Shown: piece by piece, positions 21,502 to 29,944 of the stretch
How the letters are laid out: each line of letters opens with the position of its first letter
How positions within the stretch are numbered: position 1 is the first letter of the stretch
Source of the DNA: Deinococcus metalli
GTDB taxonomy: Bacteria > Deinococcota > Deinococci > Deinococcales > Deinococcaceae
DNA length: 64,000 nt
Assembly: GCF_014201805.1 (NCBI RefSeq)
Contig: NZ_JACHFK010000012.1
Span: forward strand, 1 to 64,000
Direction: 5' to 3'
The notes under the pieces: generated by a model
Database searches by the model: none
What the model saw: only the letters and a program-made list of their open reading frames with translations
Told to the model about the DNA's origin: nothing
Made by a program: the position numbers and the translations under genes

Positions 21502-22207
21502 CGCGCTCGGGCGTGTCCGCCAGCGCCTGCACCGCCGGGCGCAGCGCGGGCAGCTCCACCGTGACCGTGTGCCACACCAGCGCCGGGTCCAGCCCGAAGT
21601 AGTTGTGTGCCACCACGTTCCGGATGTCGCGCAGCAGCGCCCACGGAACGGCCGGGTGCGTGTCCTGCACCGACTGCGGGATGTACTTGGTCCCCTCGCC
21701 CAGCCGCAGCAGCAGGAGCAGCGCCGCGTCCCGCGTGCGCTCGTCCCGCACGAACGTCGCGTAGGTCAGTCCCGAGACGTGCGCCGCGAGCCGGTCGAGG
21801 ATCTCCAGCAGTTCCACCACCCGGAAACGCCAGCGCTTGGCGCGGTGTGCGGCCGGCAGCGGCGTGGGCACGGCCATCACGTCCACGGCGTCCGCCAGGA
21901 TCTCGGCCCGGAGTGGCGGCGTCAGCGCGGCCTCCGTCACCACGTCCACCCGCCGCGCCAGCAGCCCCTCCAGCACCGCGCGCGCCCGCATCACATCGAG
22001 CAGGCCGCGCGCTGGCCCCGGCACGAAGTCCACCAGCAGGTCGATGTCCGACTCGGCCCGCGCCTCGCCGCGCGCGACCGACCCGAACACCCGCACGCGC
22101 GCCACGCCCACCGCCGCCCACGCCGGCTGCCCCGAGCGCAGCAGCGCCGCCACCGTGTTCAGGCGCAGGTCGGGAAACAGGGCGGCCAGCGGCTCGGAAG
22201 CACTCAC
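21491..22207 (-). CDS. Fused MNT nucleotidyltransferase-HepT (DUF86) protein
   Basis: 238 residues from GTG 22207. Residues 1-105 are a minimal nucleotidyltransferase (MntA-like) with Gly42-Ser43 and Asp54/Asp56 ([20 protein letters not shown]). Residues about 120-238 are a HepT (DUF86) four-helix RNase-type domain with Arg196-x4-His201-x-Tyr203 ([10 protein letters not shown]). In type VII toxin-antitoxin systems these are two separate proteins, and MntA AMPylates the HepT Tyr. Here both active motifs are intact in one polypeptide. The start overlaps nothing; acpS is divergent 42 nt away. The biological role of the fusion is unknown. Confidence 0.85.
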   Translation of the reverse strand: MSASEPLAALFPDLRLNTVAALLRSGQPAWAAVGVARVRVFGSVARGEARAESDIDLLVDFVPGPARGLLDVMRARAVLEGLLARRVDVVTEAALTPPLRAEILADAVDVMAVPTPLPAAHRAKRWRFRVVELLEILDRLAAHVSGLTYATFVRDERTRDAALLLLLRLGEGTKYIPQSVQDTHPAVPWALLRDIRNVVAHNYFGLDPALVWHTVTVELPALRPAVQALADTPERVSP

Positions 22208-22249
22208 CCGCCGAGCATAGTGCCGCGCGCCCGCGCTTATGCTGACTCC

Positions 22250-22633
22250 GTGATCGTCGCCGTCGGCCATGACCTGATCGAGATCGAACGCATCCGCGGC
22301 ATGCTCGCCCGCGAGGGCCGGCGCGCCGAGAAGCTCTTCGCGCCCACCGAACTCGCGTACTGCGCCCGCCTGAGCGACCCCGCCCCCAGCCTCGCCGCGC
22401 GCTTCGCCGCCAAGGAGGCCTTCCAGAAGGTCTGGCCCCGCCCTCACGGCTGGCGCGACGTGTGGGTGCAGCGCGACCGCACCCCGGACGGCCCCTTCCC
22501 CTTCGCGCCTCCGGTCCTCGGCTACGCCCCCCACATCGCCGCCGAGATGCAGGAGCGCGGCTGGGTGGCCCACCTGACCCTCACCCACACCAAGGAACAC
22601 GCCTCGGCCGTGGTGGTGCTGGAGGCGAGATAG
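22250..22633 (+). CDS. acpS: Holo-[acyl-carrier-protein] synthase
   Basis: 127 residues from GTG 22250, with TATGCT upstream in leaderless spacing. The Mg2+-binding Asp8 ([11 protein letters not shown]) and the [13 protein letters not shown] motif are canonical for AcpS, which transfers 4'-phosphopantetheine from CoA to ACP. The C-terminus [18 protein letters not shown] is also typical. It is divergent from the MNT-HepT gene. Confidence 0.95.
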   Translation: MIVAVGHDLIEIERIRGMLAREGRRAEKLFAPTELAYCARLSDPAPSLAARFAAKEAFQKVWPRPHGWRDVWVQRDRTPDGPFPFAPPVLGYAPHIAAEMQERGWVAHLTLTHTKEHASAVVVLEAR

Positions 22634-23017
22634 GAAGCGAAAAGCTTAGTGCTACCCGGAAGCGCAACATACAGGGCGGATTCGGCAGCGGTGGTCGCAC
22701 TCAACTCTATGTCAACCTCCCCACAAGGGGACGAGCTTCAAAACCGAGGCGTCCCACCCTGTGCCTGACCGAACGCCGTCGCGCGTGGTCCCATCCGCTC
22801 GGGGGCGGCCCCTTGATCCTCGTGCTCAGAGGACGTCGGCTCACTCACTCATGGGCGCGCAGCGCGCGGGCGGTGACGGCGACAACGCCCGAGGCAGGAA
22901 CGCGCCCCCACGCTGACGAGACTCCAGTACCGGCCAGTTCAAACAACGTGGCGACCACCTGACCGGGGCAGGGGGCCGGGGGTGGGGTCACGCAGCCCAC
23001 ACGCTACCCTCCCCACC
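22634..23017. other. 384-base intergenic stretch without a recognised gene
   Basis: Between acpS and the HAD phosphatase gene. Slightly lower GC than the flanks in its first part. No convincing coding frame, tRNA or known small-RNA signature was seen. The last part holds GC-rich runs and a TACCCT element about 8 nt before the next ATG, which is the probable leaderless promoter of the HAD gene. An open frame across 22462-22962 has no family features and is taken as chance. Confidence 0.5.
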
Positions 23018-23827
23018 ATGCCCATCCGCCTGATCGCCACGGACCTCGACGGCACCCTGCTCCGCAGCGACCTGAGCGTCAGTCCCCGCACCCGCACCAC
23101 CCTGGACGCCGCCCGCCGCGCAGGTCTCCACGTCGTACCGGTCACGGCCAGGCAGCCGCGCGGGGTGCGCCGGATCGCGGAGGCGGCGGGATTTACCGGC
23201 TGGGCGCTGTGCGGGAACGGCGCGCACGGGGTGCATCTGGGCACGGGCGAGACACTGTTCGCGGCGCACGTGGAATCGGACGTGCAGCGGGCGCTGGCCG
23301 TGGCGCTGGCGGCGCGGGTGCCGGGGACGCTGTTCGTGTCAGTGCGGGAGGGCGGCGAGGTGTTCGTGGCGCAGGCGGGCTACGCGCAGCTCGCGCACTT
23401 CGAGGACCACAAGCGCGAGCCGGCGGACATGGGCGCGCACGACCTGGACGCCGTGCTGGCCGAACCGAGCCTGAAATTCATCGTGCGCCACCCGACGCTC
23501 ACGCCACGCGACCTGCTGCCGGAGCTGCGCGCCCTGGGCCTGCCGGGCTTCGCGGTGACGCACAGCGGCGCGCCGTTCCTGGAGGTACTGGCCGAGGGCG
23601 TGAGCAAGGCGTGGGGGCTGACGCGGCTGTGCGCGCACCTGGGCGTGCAGCGGGAAGAGGTGCTGGCCTTCGGAGACGCGCCCAACGACGCGGAGATGCT
23701 GGCGTGGGCGGGCCGCGGCGTGGCGATGGCGAACGCGGACCCGGAGGCCCGGGACGCGGCGGGCGAGATGACCGCCAGCAACGACGACGACGGCGTGGCG
23801 CGGGTGATCGAGGCGCTGCTGGCGTGA
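23018..23827 (+). CDS. Cof-type HAD-IIB phosphatase
   Basis: 269 residues from ATG 23018. HAD motif I is DLDGTLL (LIATDLDGTLLRSD), motif II is the Thr of VTARQPRG, motif III includes Lys in SKAWGL, and motif IV is FGDAPNDAEMLAWAG. The Cof-type cap lies between motifs II and III. These enzymes dephosphorylate sugar phosphates or pyridoxal phosphate; specificity cannot be read here. TACCCT upstream fits a leaderless start. Confidence 0.9.
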   Translation: MPIRLIATDLDGTLLRSDLSVSPRTRTTLDAARRAGLHVVPVTARQPRGVRRIAEAAGFTGWALCGNGAHGVHLGTGETLFAAHVESDVQRALAVALAARVPGTLFVSVREGGEVFVAQAGYAQLAHFEDHKREPADMGAHDLDAVLAEPSLKFIVRHPTLTPRDLLPELRALGLPGFAVTHSGAPFLEVLAEGVSKAWGLTRLCAHLGVQREEVLAFGDAPNDAEMLAWAGRGVAMANADPEARDAAGEMTASNDDDGVARVIEALLA

Positions 23828-23902
23828 CGGGGCGCGCGGGAACGCGGCGGGAATCGTCAGCGGGGTGACAGGTGGGGCGAGAGCGCGGGCCTACGCTGGA
23901 GC

Positions 23903-24388
23903 ATGAACTGTATCCGCTGGGTGGTGACGGCGGCCCTGCTGACGCTTGGGCCGGGAGCATTCGCGCAGGGCACGGCGGCCACGCCGCCATCCGGCAGCGC
24001 GGCGCGCACGCCGGCCGAGCAGTTCGCACTGACGCGGGGCCGGGCGCTGATGCTGGAGTTCTACGCGGTGAAGCTCGACGGGCTGTGGAACGCCTTCACG
24101 CCGGACGTGCAGCAGCAGTGGGGGGACCTCAGCGGCTTCCGCGCGTTCCGCCAGACGGGCGTGCAGCAGTACGGCCGGGAGACGCAGCTGGTGAACGAGC
24201 AGACCTTCACGCGCGCGGGCGAGTCGTTCTACGTGCGCAGCGCGGTGTTCGAGGGCGCGCCCCAGCAGGTGTGGGGACTGGTCATCGGCTTCACCGGACT
24301 GCGGGTCACGACCTTTGCGATCAACCTGCTCGAAGACCGCTCGTCGGATCAGACGGCGGTCGCGCCGGCGCTGCTGGCCGGACGCTGA
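23903..24388 (+). CDS. Secreted hypothetical protein
   Basis: 161 residues with a signal peptide (CIRWVVTAALLTLGPGAFA, cut before QGT). The mature part (EFYAVKLDGLWNAFTPDVQQQWGDLSGFRAFRQTGVQQYGRE) has the look of the DUF3887-type fold, where one or two such units follow a signal peptide, but the match is weak. TACGCT lies about 7 nt before the ATG. It ends 3 nt from the convergent lipoprotein gene. Confidence 0.65.
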   Translation: MNCIRWVVTAALLTLGPGAFAQGTAATPPSGSAARTPAEQFALTRGRALMLEFYAVKLDGLWNAFTPDVQQQWGDLSGFRAFRQTGVQQYGRETQLVNEQTFTRAGESFYVRSAVFEGAPQQVWGLVIGFTGLRVTTFAINLLEDRSSDQTAVAPALLAGR

Positions 24389-24391
24389 CGC

Positions 24392-24787
24392 TCACGGACC
24401 GCTCTGCCGGGCGAGTTCCCGGCCGCCGTCGCCGCTGATCGAGAAGGTGTACGCGTGCGCCGTCAGGGCCTGCCAGTTCACGCGCTGCCCGGTGCAGGTG
24501 TCCGGCAGGTCCAGTTCGGCGGGGGTGGGGTAGCGCCCGTCGATGGAATTCTCGCGGTAGGTCTCCAGCGCGCGGGTCAGGTCGTTGGCGCAGTTCTGGG
24601 CGCTGAGCTGCGCCTCCAGGCCGTCGGGCGTGCTGGCCCGCGCCTGGGCCGCCTTCAGGACCTGCACCTGCGCTTCCAGGGCGGCGACGCGGCGGGTCAG
24701 GGCCTCGTTCTGGACGCGCGCCTGGGTGTCCTGGCACGCGCCCAGGGCCGGCATCAGCAGGAGGGGCAGCAGGGCGCGGACGCTCAC
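24392..24787 (-). CDS. Small lipoprotein with coiled-coil segment
   Basis: 131 residues from GTG 24787. VRALLPLLLMPALGAC is a lipoprotein signal with lipobox LGAC. The next part (ARVQNEALTRRVAALEAQVQVLKAA) is a short heptad coiled coil like those in envelope lipoproteins. The C-terminal part (NDLTRALETYRENSIDGRYPTPAELDLP...TGQRVNWQALTAHAYTFSISGDGG) resembles a small pilin-like or type II secretion pseudopilin C-domain. It is probably attached to the periplasmic face of a membrane. Function unknown. Confidence 0.65.
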   Translation of the reverse strand: MSVRALLPLLLMPALGACQDTQARVQNEALTRRVAALEAQVQVLKAAQARASTPDGLEAQLSAQNCANDLTRALETYRENSIDGRYPTPAELDLPDTCTGQRVNWQALTAHAYTFSISGDGGRELARQSGP

Positions 24788-24864
24788 ACGGCGCAGCGTA
24801 GCGTCCGGGCCGCTCCTGACCCCACCACCGTTCTCACATGTGGACTCATGCGGCACCGCGGCCC

Positions 24865-26097
24865 TCAGCGGTCGAGGACCGACACGATCTCCACGTGGCT
24901 CGTCTGCGGGTAGAAGTCGTGCGGCGTGACCGGACCCAGCGTCCACCCGCGCCGCACGAGGTCGCCCACGTCGCGCGCCCACGTCGCCGGGTCGCACGAC
25001 ACGTACACGATCCGGTCGGCGGTGCTGTCCTGGAGCTGGTCGCGGGCGGCGTCGTCCAGGCCGGCGCGCGGCGGATCGACCACCACGACGTCCGCGCCGA
25101 TCTCGGTGAGCAGCGCGGCGTCGCCCTGGCGGAACTTCAGGTTCTTCAGGGGCGCGCCCGCCAGGTCCTTGCGGCCGCGTGCCAGCGCCTCCGGGTCGGT
25201 GTCGAGCACCGTCACGCGCCGGAAGTGCGGAGCGAGGTGCCGGCCGATCGCGCCGGTGCCGCCGTACAGGTCGACTGCGTGGTCACCCTGCCCCGCCAGC
25301 GCCGCCGCGCGCCGGTACGCCAGGGCGGCGGCGGGCGGGTTCACCTGCGCGAAGCCCGTGGCCGAGATGCTGAGCTGCACGTCCCCGAAGTCCTCCTGGA
25401 TCTCGCTCTCGCCGGCGATCAGCTGCACGCCCGCGCTGAAGCGCCGCCCGGCGGGCACGGCCAGCGACACGCCCACCACGCCGGCGTCCATCAGATGATC
25501 GCTGGCGCGCAGGAACGTGCGCGGCTCGCCCGCCCCGATCAGTGCGGCGACCACCTCACCGGTCTTGTGGCTGGCCCGGAACGCGACCTCGCCGGCCGGG
25601 TCGAGGGCCGTGGGGTCGAGCTTGCGCACGATGGCGGTGATCTGGGCCATGACCAGCGGATCGTCCTCGAAGACCTGGGCGGCGCTGCCGCGGCGCTCGC
25701 GGTAGCCCAGGCCCTGCGGGGTGATCAGGTACTGCGCGGTGTTGCGGTAGTGCCACGCCTCGGGGCTGGGCACCGTGTCGGCCACGTCGTGGCGCAGCTT
25801 GCCGATGCGCGTCAGGGCCTCTTCCACGAAGGCGCGTTTGTACACGAGCTGCGCGTCGTAGCTGGCGTGCGCGAGGTCGGCGGTGGGCAGCTCCGGGCCG
25901 TCCACGCGGTCGGGGCTGCGGCGCAACACCTCGGCCACGCGACCCTGGCGCACGCCCTTGCCGCTGCGCAGGGTCACGGTCACGCGCTCGCCCGGCAGCG
26001 CGCCGCGCACCAGCACCACGCCGGAGTCGTCGCGCGCCAGGCCCAGCCCTCCCGCGACGAGTTTCTCGATTTCCAGCGTGGTCAGGGGCTCAGACAT
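24865..26097 (-). CDS. TrmA/RlmD-family RNA (uracil-5-)methyltransferase
   Basis: 410 residues. An N-terminal TRAM domain ([34 protein letters not shown]) is followed by the class I methyltransferase core with [15 protein letters not shown] (SAM site), [11 protein letters not shown] and [15 protein letters not shown], which carries the catalytic Cys. It would place a methyl group on C5 of a uridine in rRNA or tRNA. The four Cys that ligate the iron-sulfur cluster in RlmD are absent ([19 protein letters not shown] in that place), so it is a cluster-free member and the exact target is uncertain. Confidence 0.88.
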   Translation of the reverse strand: MSEPLTTLEIEKLVAGGLGLARDDSGVVLVRGALPGERVTVTLRSGKGVRQGRVAEVLRRSPDRVDGPELPTADLAHASYDAQLVYKRAFVEEALTRIGKLRHDVADTVPSPEAWHYRNTAQYLITPQGLGYRERRGSAAQVFEDDPLVMAQITAIVRKLDPTALDPAGEVAFRASHKTGEVVAALIGAGEPRTFLRASDHLMDAGVVGVSLAVPAGRRFSAGVQLIAGESEIQEDFGDVQLSISATGFAQVNPPAAALAYRRAAALAGQGDHAVDLYGGTGAIGRHLAPHFRRVTVLDTDPEALARGRKDLAGAPLKNLKFRQGDAALLTEIGADVVVVDPPRAGLDDAARDQLQDSTADRIVYVSCDPATWARDVGDLVRRGWTLGPVTPHDFYPQTSHVEIVSVLDR

Positions 26098-26139
26098 ACC
26101 GCCCAGGGTAGCGTCCGGACGCAGGCGGCGGGCAGGGGC

Positions 26140-26160
26140 GCGCGTTAAGGAGCGCGTTAA
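26140..26160 (+). promoter_or_regulatory. Direct repeat before the response regulator gene
   Basis: GCGCGTTAA occurs at 26140-26148 and 26152-26160, a 12-bp period. OmpR/PhoP-family regulators commonly bind two head-to-tail half sites about one helical turn apart, so this may be an autoregulatory site for the downstream two-component system. TAGCCT at 26183-26188 is the likely -10, with the ATG at 26195. Confidence 0.45.
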
Positions 26161-26194
26161 CGCCGGATGTCCGTGCCGGGGCTAGCCTGGGCCC

Positions 26195-26890
26195 ATGACG
26201 CCTCCCGACGCCCGGCCCGCCGCGCCGTCGCTCCTGGTCGTGGAGGACGACCCGGGCATCCGCGAGTACCTGTCGCTGGGCTTTCACTACGAGGGCTTCC
26301 GGGTGCGCACGGCCGCCACGGGCTCCGAGGCGCTGGCGGAGGCGGCGCGCGAGGCGCCGGACGTGCTGCTGCTGGACGTGATGCTGCCGGGCCTGGACGG
26401 CTTCGCGGTGCTGCGCGCCCTGCGCGAGCGCAGCCAGGTGCCGGTGCTGATGCTCACCGCGCGCGACGGCGTGGACGACCGCATCGCGGGCCTCACGGGC
26501 GGCGCGGACGACTACCTCGTCAAGCCCTTCCACTTCGGGGAACTGGTCGCGCGGGTGCACGCGCTGCTGCGCCGCGCCCAGCCGGAGCGCAGCCGCGTGC
26601 TGAGCTACGCGGACGTGACCCTGGACACCGACCTGCGCGAGGCGGCCCGCGCGGGCCGGGCGCTCGACCTCAGTCCGCGGGCACTGGGACTGCTCGAGGC
26701 GCTGCTGCGCCACCCGGAGCGGGCGCTGTCCAAGTCGCTGCTGCTCGACACCGTGTGGGGGCCGGCCTTCCTGGGCGACGACAACATCGTGGAGGTGTAC
26801 GTGCGCCAGCTGCGCCGCGCGCTGGGCGACCCGGACCTGATCCACACGGTGCGCGGGGTGGGCTACGCGCTGCGCCTGAAAAGCGCATGA
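26195..26890 (+). CDS. OmpR-family response regulator
   Basis: 231 residues. The receiver domain has the acidic pair in VVEDDPGI, phosphoacceptor Asp61 (LLLDVMLPGLDG), the Thr in MLTARDG and Lys in YLVKPFHF. The C-terminal winged helix (LDLSPRALGLLEALLRHPERALSKSLLLDTVWG...VEVYVRQLRRAL..LIHTVRGVGYAL) binds DNA. It overlaps the histidine kinase gene by four bases (ATGA). Possible target repeats lie upstream of this gene and at 28428-28466. Confidence 0.93.
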   Translation: MTPPDARPAAPSLLVVEDDPGIREYLSLGFHYEGFRVRTAATGSEALAEAAREAPDVLLLDVMLPGLDGFAVLRALRERSQVPVLMLTARDGVDDRIAGLTGGADDYLVKPFHFGELVARVHALLRRAQPERSRVLSYADVTLDTDLREAARAGRALDLSPRALGLLEALLRHPERALSKSLLLDTVWGPAFLGDDNIVEVYVRQLRRALGDPDLIHTVRGVGYALRLKSA

Positions 26891-28329
26891 TCCACGTGGA
26901 GGAGGGGCCGGAGCGCGCGGCGGCCGGTGCCCGGCGGTGGGCGCGGCCCGACCGTCCAGCCGGCATGACGCTGCGCGCGCGGCTGCTGGCGCTGCTGGTG
27001 CTGGTGCTGCTCGCGGCCTTCGCGGTGGCGGGCACGGCGGTCACGCTGGGCGTGCGCGCGTCCGCGTGGGCGCAGACGGAACAGGCGGTCACGCGCTCGC
27101 TGGCGGGCGTGAACCTGTCCGGGGCCGGCGTGGACGGCCAGGACGCGCGGCTGGGCGTGTGGTACCGCCGCCTGTCGGAAGAAGCGCTGGGCCTGCACAC
27201 ACGCGGCGCGCTGATCCTGCCGGACGGCCGCACCTACGGCACGGACTCGGCGCCGACGGACGTGGACGCCGGCGCCCTGGCCCGCGCGCGGCAGGCCGGG
27301 CAGGCCGTCAGCGGCGACACGCGGCTCACGAGCACGCCGGGCGGCACGGTGCTGGCGCTGGACGTGCCGCGCGCAGAGGTGGACGCCCTGGCGCGGCACA
27401 CCGCGCTGCTGTTCGCGGGGGTGGGGGCCGCGACGCTGCTGCTGGCGGGCGTGGGCGCGTGGTGGCTGCTGAGCCTGGGCCTGAGCCCGGTGCGCTCCAT
27501 GGCCCGCCGCGCCGAGGGGCTGCACCCCGCCGGGCTGGCAGACGCCGACCTGAGCGCCCGGCTGCCGCTGCCAGGCCCGCGCGACGAGGTGCGCTCGCTG
27601 GCCGAGAGTGTCAACCGCCTGCTGGCGCGGCTGGAAGACAGCGTGTCGCGCCTGCGCGCCGAGGAAGCCCGCACGCGCGCCTTCGCCGCCGACGCCAGCC
27701 ACGAGCTGCGCACGCCGCTGGCCGCGATCACCGGCAGCCTGGAGGTGCTGGAGCGCGCCGGTGACGACCCGGACGTGCGCGAGCGCCTGCACGTCACGCT
27801 GCGCCGGGAGACGCGCCGCGCCGCCCGGCTGGTCGAGGACCTGCTGACCCTGACGCGCCTGGACGCCGGAGGGGGCCTGCGCCTGGAGCCGCTGGAGCCG
27901 TGGCCGCTGCTGCTGGAGACGGCCGAGGCCGCCCGGCACCTCGCGCCGCACCTGACGCTGACGGTCACGGCCGACCCGGACGTGCGCCGCGCCCGCGTGA
28001 ACGCGGACCGCACGCGGCTGGAGGGCGCGGTGTGGAACCTGCTGCGCAACGCCATGACCGCCACGCCGGCCGGCGGCACCGTGCACGTCGCGCTCAGGAG
28101 CGAGGGGCACGCCCTGCGCGTCTCGGTGCGCAACCCCGCCCGGCTGTCCGAGGCCCTGCTCGCCCGCATGTTCGACCGCTTCGCGCGCGGCCCGGACGCC
28201 CCGCCCGGCGGCGCGGGCCTGGGCCTGGCGATCGTGCAGGCCACCGCCCGCGCCCACGGCGGCGACGCCACGGCCACGCAGCACGAGCACGACCTGGACG
28301 TCAGCGTGACCCTGCCCCGGCTGGAGTGA
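26887..28329 (+). CDS. Sensor histidine kinase
   Basis: 480 residues from ATG 26887. A second Met at 26965 (MTLRARLLALL) may be the true start because the first 26 residues are atypical. Two transmembrane helices (LLALLVLVLLAAFAVAGTAVTLGV and LLFAGVGAATLLLAGVGAWWLLSLGL) enclose a periplasmic sensor of about 120 residues. A HAMP linker, a dimerisation domain with His272 (DASHELRTPLAAITG), and a HATPase domain (WNLLRNAMTATPAGG, GGAGLGLAIVQATARAHGG) follow. It partners the preceding regulator. The signal is unknown. Confidence 0.93.
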   Translation: MIHVEEGPERAAAGARRWARPDRPAGMTLRARLLALLVLVLLAAFAVAGTAVTLGVRASAWAQTEQAVTRSLAGVNLSGAGVDGQDARLGVWYRRLSEEALGLHTRGALILPDGRTYGTDSAPTDVDAGALARARQAGQAVSGDTRLTSTPGGTVLALDVPRAEVDALARHTALLFAGVGAATLLLAGVGAWWLLSLGLSPVRSMARRAEGLHPAGLADADLSARLPLPGPRDEVRSLAESVNRLLARLEDSVSRLRAEEARTRAFAADASHELRTPLAAITGSLEVLERAGDDPDVRERLHVTLRRETRRAARLVEDLLTLTRLDAGGGLRLEPLEPWPLLLETAEAARHLAPHLTLTVTADPDVRRARVNADRTRLEGAVWNLLRNAMTATPAGGTVHVALRSEGHALRVSVRNPARLSEALLARMFDRFARGPDAPPGGAGLGLAIVQATARAHGGDATATQHEHDLDVSVTLPRLE

Positions 28330-28427
28330 GGGCCGTCAGCGGATGACCTGACGGGCACGGCTTCCGCTCGGGCGGGGCGGTGTGGCCCAGCGGCGGGACA
28401 CCGGGGCGCACCCTGTCCCGCCTCCGC

Positions 28428-28466
28428 GTTCAGCGGGCGCTCAGCATTCGCACGGCGCGTGTTCAG
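28428..28466 (+). promoter_or_regulatory. Helically phased GTTCAG repeats, possible regulator sites
   Basis: GTTCAG at 28428, GCTCAG at 28439 and GTTCAG at 28461 are spaced 11 and 22 bp, that is one and two helical turns, in the 255-base gap before the Pro/Ala-rich secreted protein gene. OmpR-type regulators bind such arrays, and a two-component system lies immediately upstream. Weaker TTCAA/TTCCAG copies follow to about 28495. Binding is inference. Confidence 0.4.
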
Positions 28467-28584
28467 GCCCGGCGCGCACACTTCAACCGTTCCAGCAGAG
28501 ACAGCGGCCCGGCCATGACGCCCACGGCCTCCCTGCCTGCCGGACCGTCCACCCCACCCGCCACCCGACTCCAAGGAGATCCCC

Positions 28585-29319
28585 ATGACCGTTCGTCCCC
28601 TGTTCCTGTCCGCCCTGCTGGCCCTGGGAGCCAGCTCCGCCCTCGCCGCCGGTGGCCCCGCCAGCAGCGGCGCCGCACCCGCGCAGCCCGCCGCACCTGC
28701 GGCCCAGCCGGCGGCACCCGCCCAGCCCGCCGCCCCGGCCGTGTGCGCGCCCACCGGCCCGGCCCGGATGGCTCCGGCAGGTCAGCGTCCGCCCACCCCG
28801 CCGGTCGGCGCCCCCGCCGCGCCCGCCACCCCGGGCACGGCAGGCCGCACGGCACCCGCCCAGCCGATGCCCCCGGTCGCTGACCCCGCCGGCGCTGCAC
28901 CGGCCGCTGGAACGGCCAAGCCGACTCCGCCCGCTCCCGGCACGCAGACGCCCCCCGCCCCCGGCGCCGACCAGAAGGCCGCCCCGGCACCGACCGCGCC
29001 GGCCGCCGGCCATCCGCCCCGGCCGCCCAAGGGTGGGCCCGGAGCGGCACCGTGCGGCCCTGACGGCGCGCGCCCGGCTCCCCAGCACCGCGCCGGCACC
29101 GGCCAGGGCCCGGCCGGCGCCATGGCCCGCCCGGATCAGTCGCAGGCCCTCGCGGCCCGCATCGACGCGCTGCTGACCCGCACCACCAACGCGAAGGTGC
29201 GCGGCTACCTCACGGACGCCCGGACCCTGCTCAAGGCCGGGAACCTGCGCGCCGCCCACGCCCTGCTGGACGCCGCCGAGGCGCTCTCGGCTCGCACGGC
29301 CGCTCCGGCCACCAAGTAA
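28585..29319 (+). CDS. Secreted Pro/Ala-rich protein with helical C-terminus
   Basis: 244 residues. A signal peptide (VRPLFLSALLALGASSALA) precedes about 150 residues of Pro/Ala/Gly low-complexity sequence with PAAPAAQPAAP-type repeats and only three Cys. The C-terminal 70 residues (SQALAARIDALLTRTTNAKVRGYLTDARTLLKAGNLRAAHALLDAAEALSA) form an amphipathic helical repeat. It may span part of the thick Deinococcus cell wall. AAGGAG lies 8 nt upstream. Its position after a two-component system suggests it may be a target. Confidence 0.7.
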   Translation: MTVRPLFLSALLALGASSALAAGGPASSGAAPAQPAAPAAQPAAPAQPAAPAVCAPTGPARMAPAGQRPPTPPVGAPAAPATPGTAGRTAPAQPMPPVADPAGAAPAAGTAKPTPPAPGTQTPPAPGADQKAAPAPTAPAAGHPPRPPKGGPGAAPCGPDGARPAPQHRAGTGQGPAGAMARPDQSQALAARIDALLTRTTNAKVRGYLTDARTLLKAGNLRAAHALLDAAEALSARTAAPATK

Positions 29320-29330
29320 CGCCGATCACG

Positions 29331-29377
29331 CACAGCAGGGGGGCGCGGTGGAGATTCCACCGCGCCCCCCTGCTGTG
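29331..29377. terminator. Long perfect hairpin between convergent genes
   Basis: Bases 29331-29352 are perfectly complementary to 29356-29377: a 22-bp GC-rich stem (CACAGCAGGGGGG... arm) with a 3-nt loop. It is placed 11 nt after the Pro/Ala-rich gene and 11 nt after the end of the convergent argA-like gene, so it should stop transcription in both directions. Confidence 0.8.
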
Positions 29378-29388
29378 CTGCCGCCGGC

Positions 29389-29919
29389 CTACCCCAGCTG
29401 CTTGTGCATGGCGATCTCGTTGCAGTTCTCGAAGAACGCGCAGCGCTGGCACTCGCTCCACACCTTCGGGTGCAGGTTCGTCTTGTCGATGCGCGTGAAG
29501 CCGCAGCGCTCGAAGAAGCCCTGCTGGTACGTCCACGCGAACAGCGCGGGCAGGTCAATGGCGCGCGCCTCGGCCTCGCACGCGGCCACGAGCTGCTTGC
29601 CCAGGCCGCGTCCCTGGAGGTTCGGGTGGATGGCAAGCCCGCGCACCTCCGCGAGGTCCGGCGCCAGCAGGTGCAGGCCGCACACGCCTGCCAGTCCACC
29701 GGGGCGGCTGGCATGCGGCTCGGCGAAGATCAGGTGGAAGTCGCGGATCGTCTCGGCCAGCAGCGAGCGCGAGCGCACCAGCATCTGGCCGCGCGCCGCC
29801 CAGTACCCGATCAGCTCGTGGATCGCCTCGATGTCCGAGAGTTTGGCCTTGCGGCCGACCAGCGGCGCGTCCGGGTGGACGTCCGGCACCGCGATGGAAT
29901 CCAGTCCCAGGAGCGTCAC
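29389..29919 (-). CDS. argA: ArgA-like N-acetylglutamate synthase (short GNAT type)
   Basis: 176 residues from a GTG with GGAGGGC upstream. GNAT acetyl-CoA site is in VRGLAIHPNLQGRGLGKQLVAACEAEA, and the family-specific parts are IHELIGYWAARGQMLVRSR, LFAWTYQQGFFERCGFTRI and the C-terminal CQRCAFFENCNEIAM Cys cluster. Short GNATs of this type make N-acetylglutamate, the first step of ornithine synthesis, in organisms lacking the long ArgA. Being the last gene of the arg operon supports the call. The Cys triplet (CxxCx5C) could bind a metal, but no evidence shows it. Confidence 0.8.
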   Translation of the reverse strand: MTLLGLDSIAVPDVHPDAPLVGRKAKLSDIEAIHELIGYWAARGQMLVRSRSLLAETIRDFHLIFAEPHASRPGGLAGVCGLHLLAPDLAEVRGLAIHPNLQGRGLGKQLVAACEAEARAIDLPALFAWTYQQGFFERCGFTRIDKTNLHPKVWSECQRCAFFENCNEIAMHKQLG

Positions 29920-29944
29920 GCCGCGCCCTCCGCCCGGCTGCGGA

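Noticed and set aside
22462..22962. 166-aa open frame running from acpS into the following gap
   Set aside because: Starts inside acpS in another frame, has no ribosome binding site and no family similarity.
28585..29319. Pro/Ala-rich gene as a shadow frame
   Set aside because: Kept as a gene because it has a good signal peptide, AAGGAG site and a following perfect terminator hairpin.
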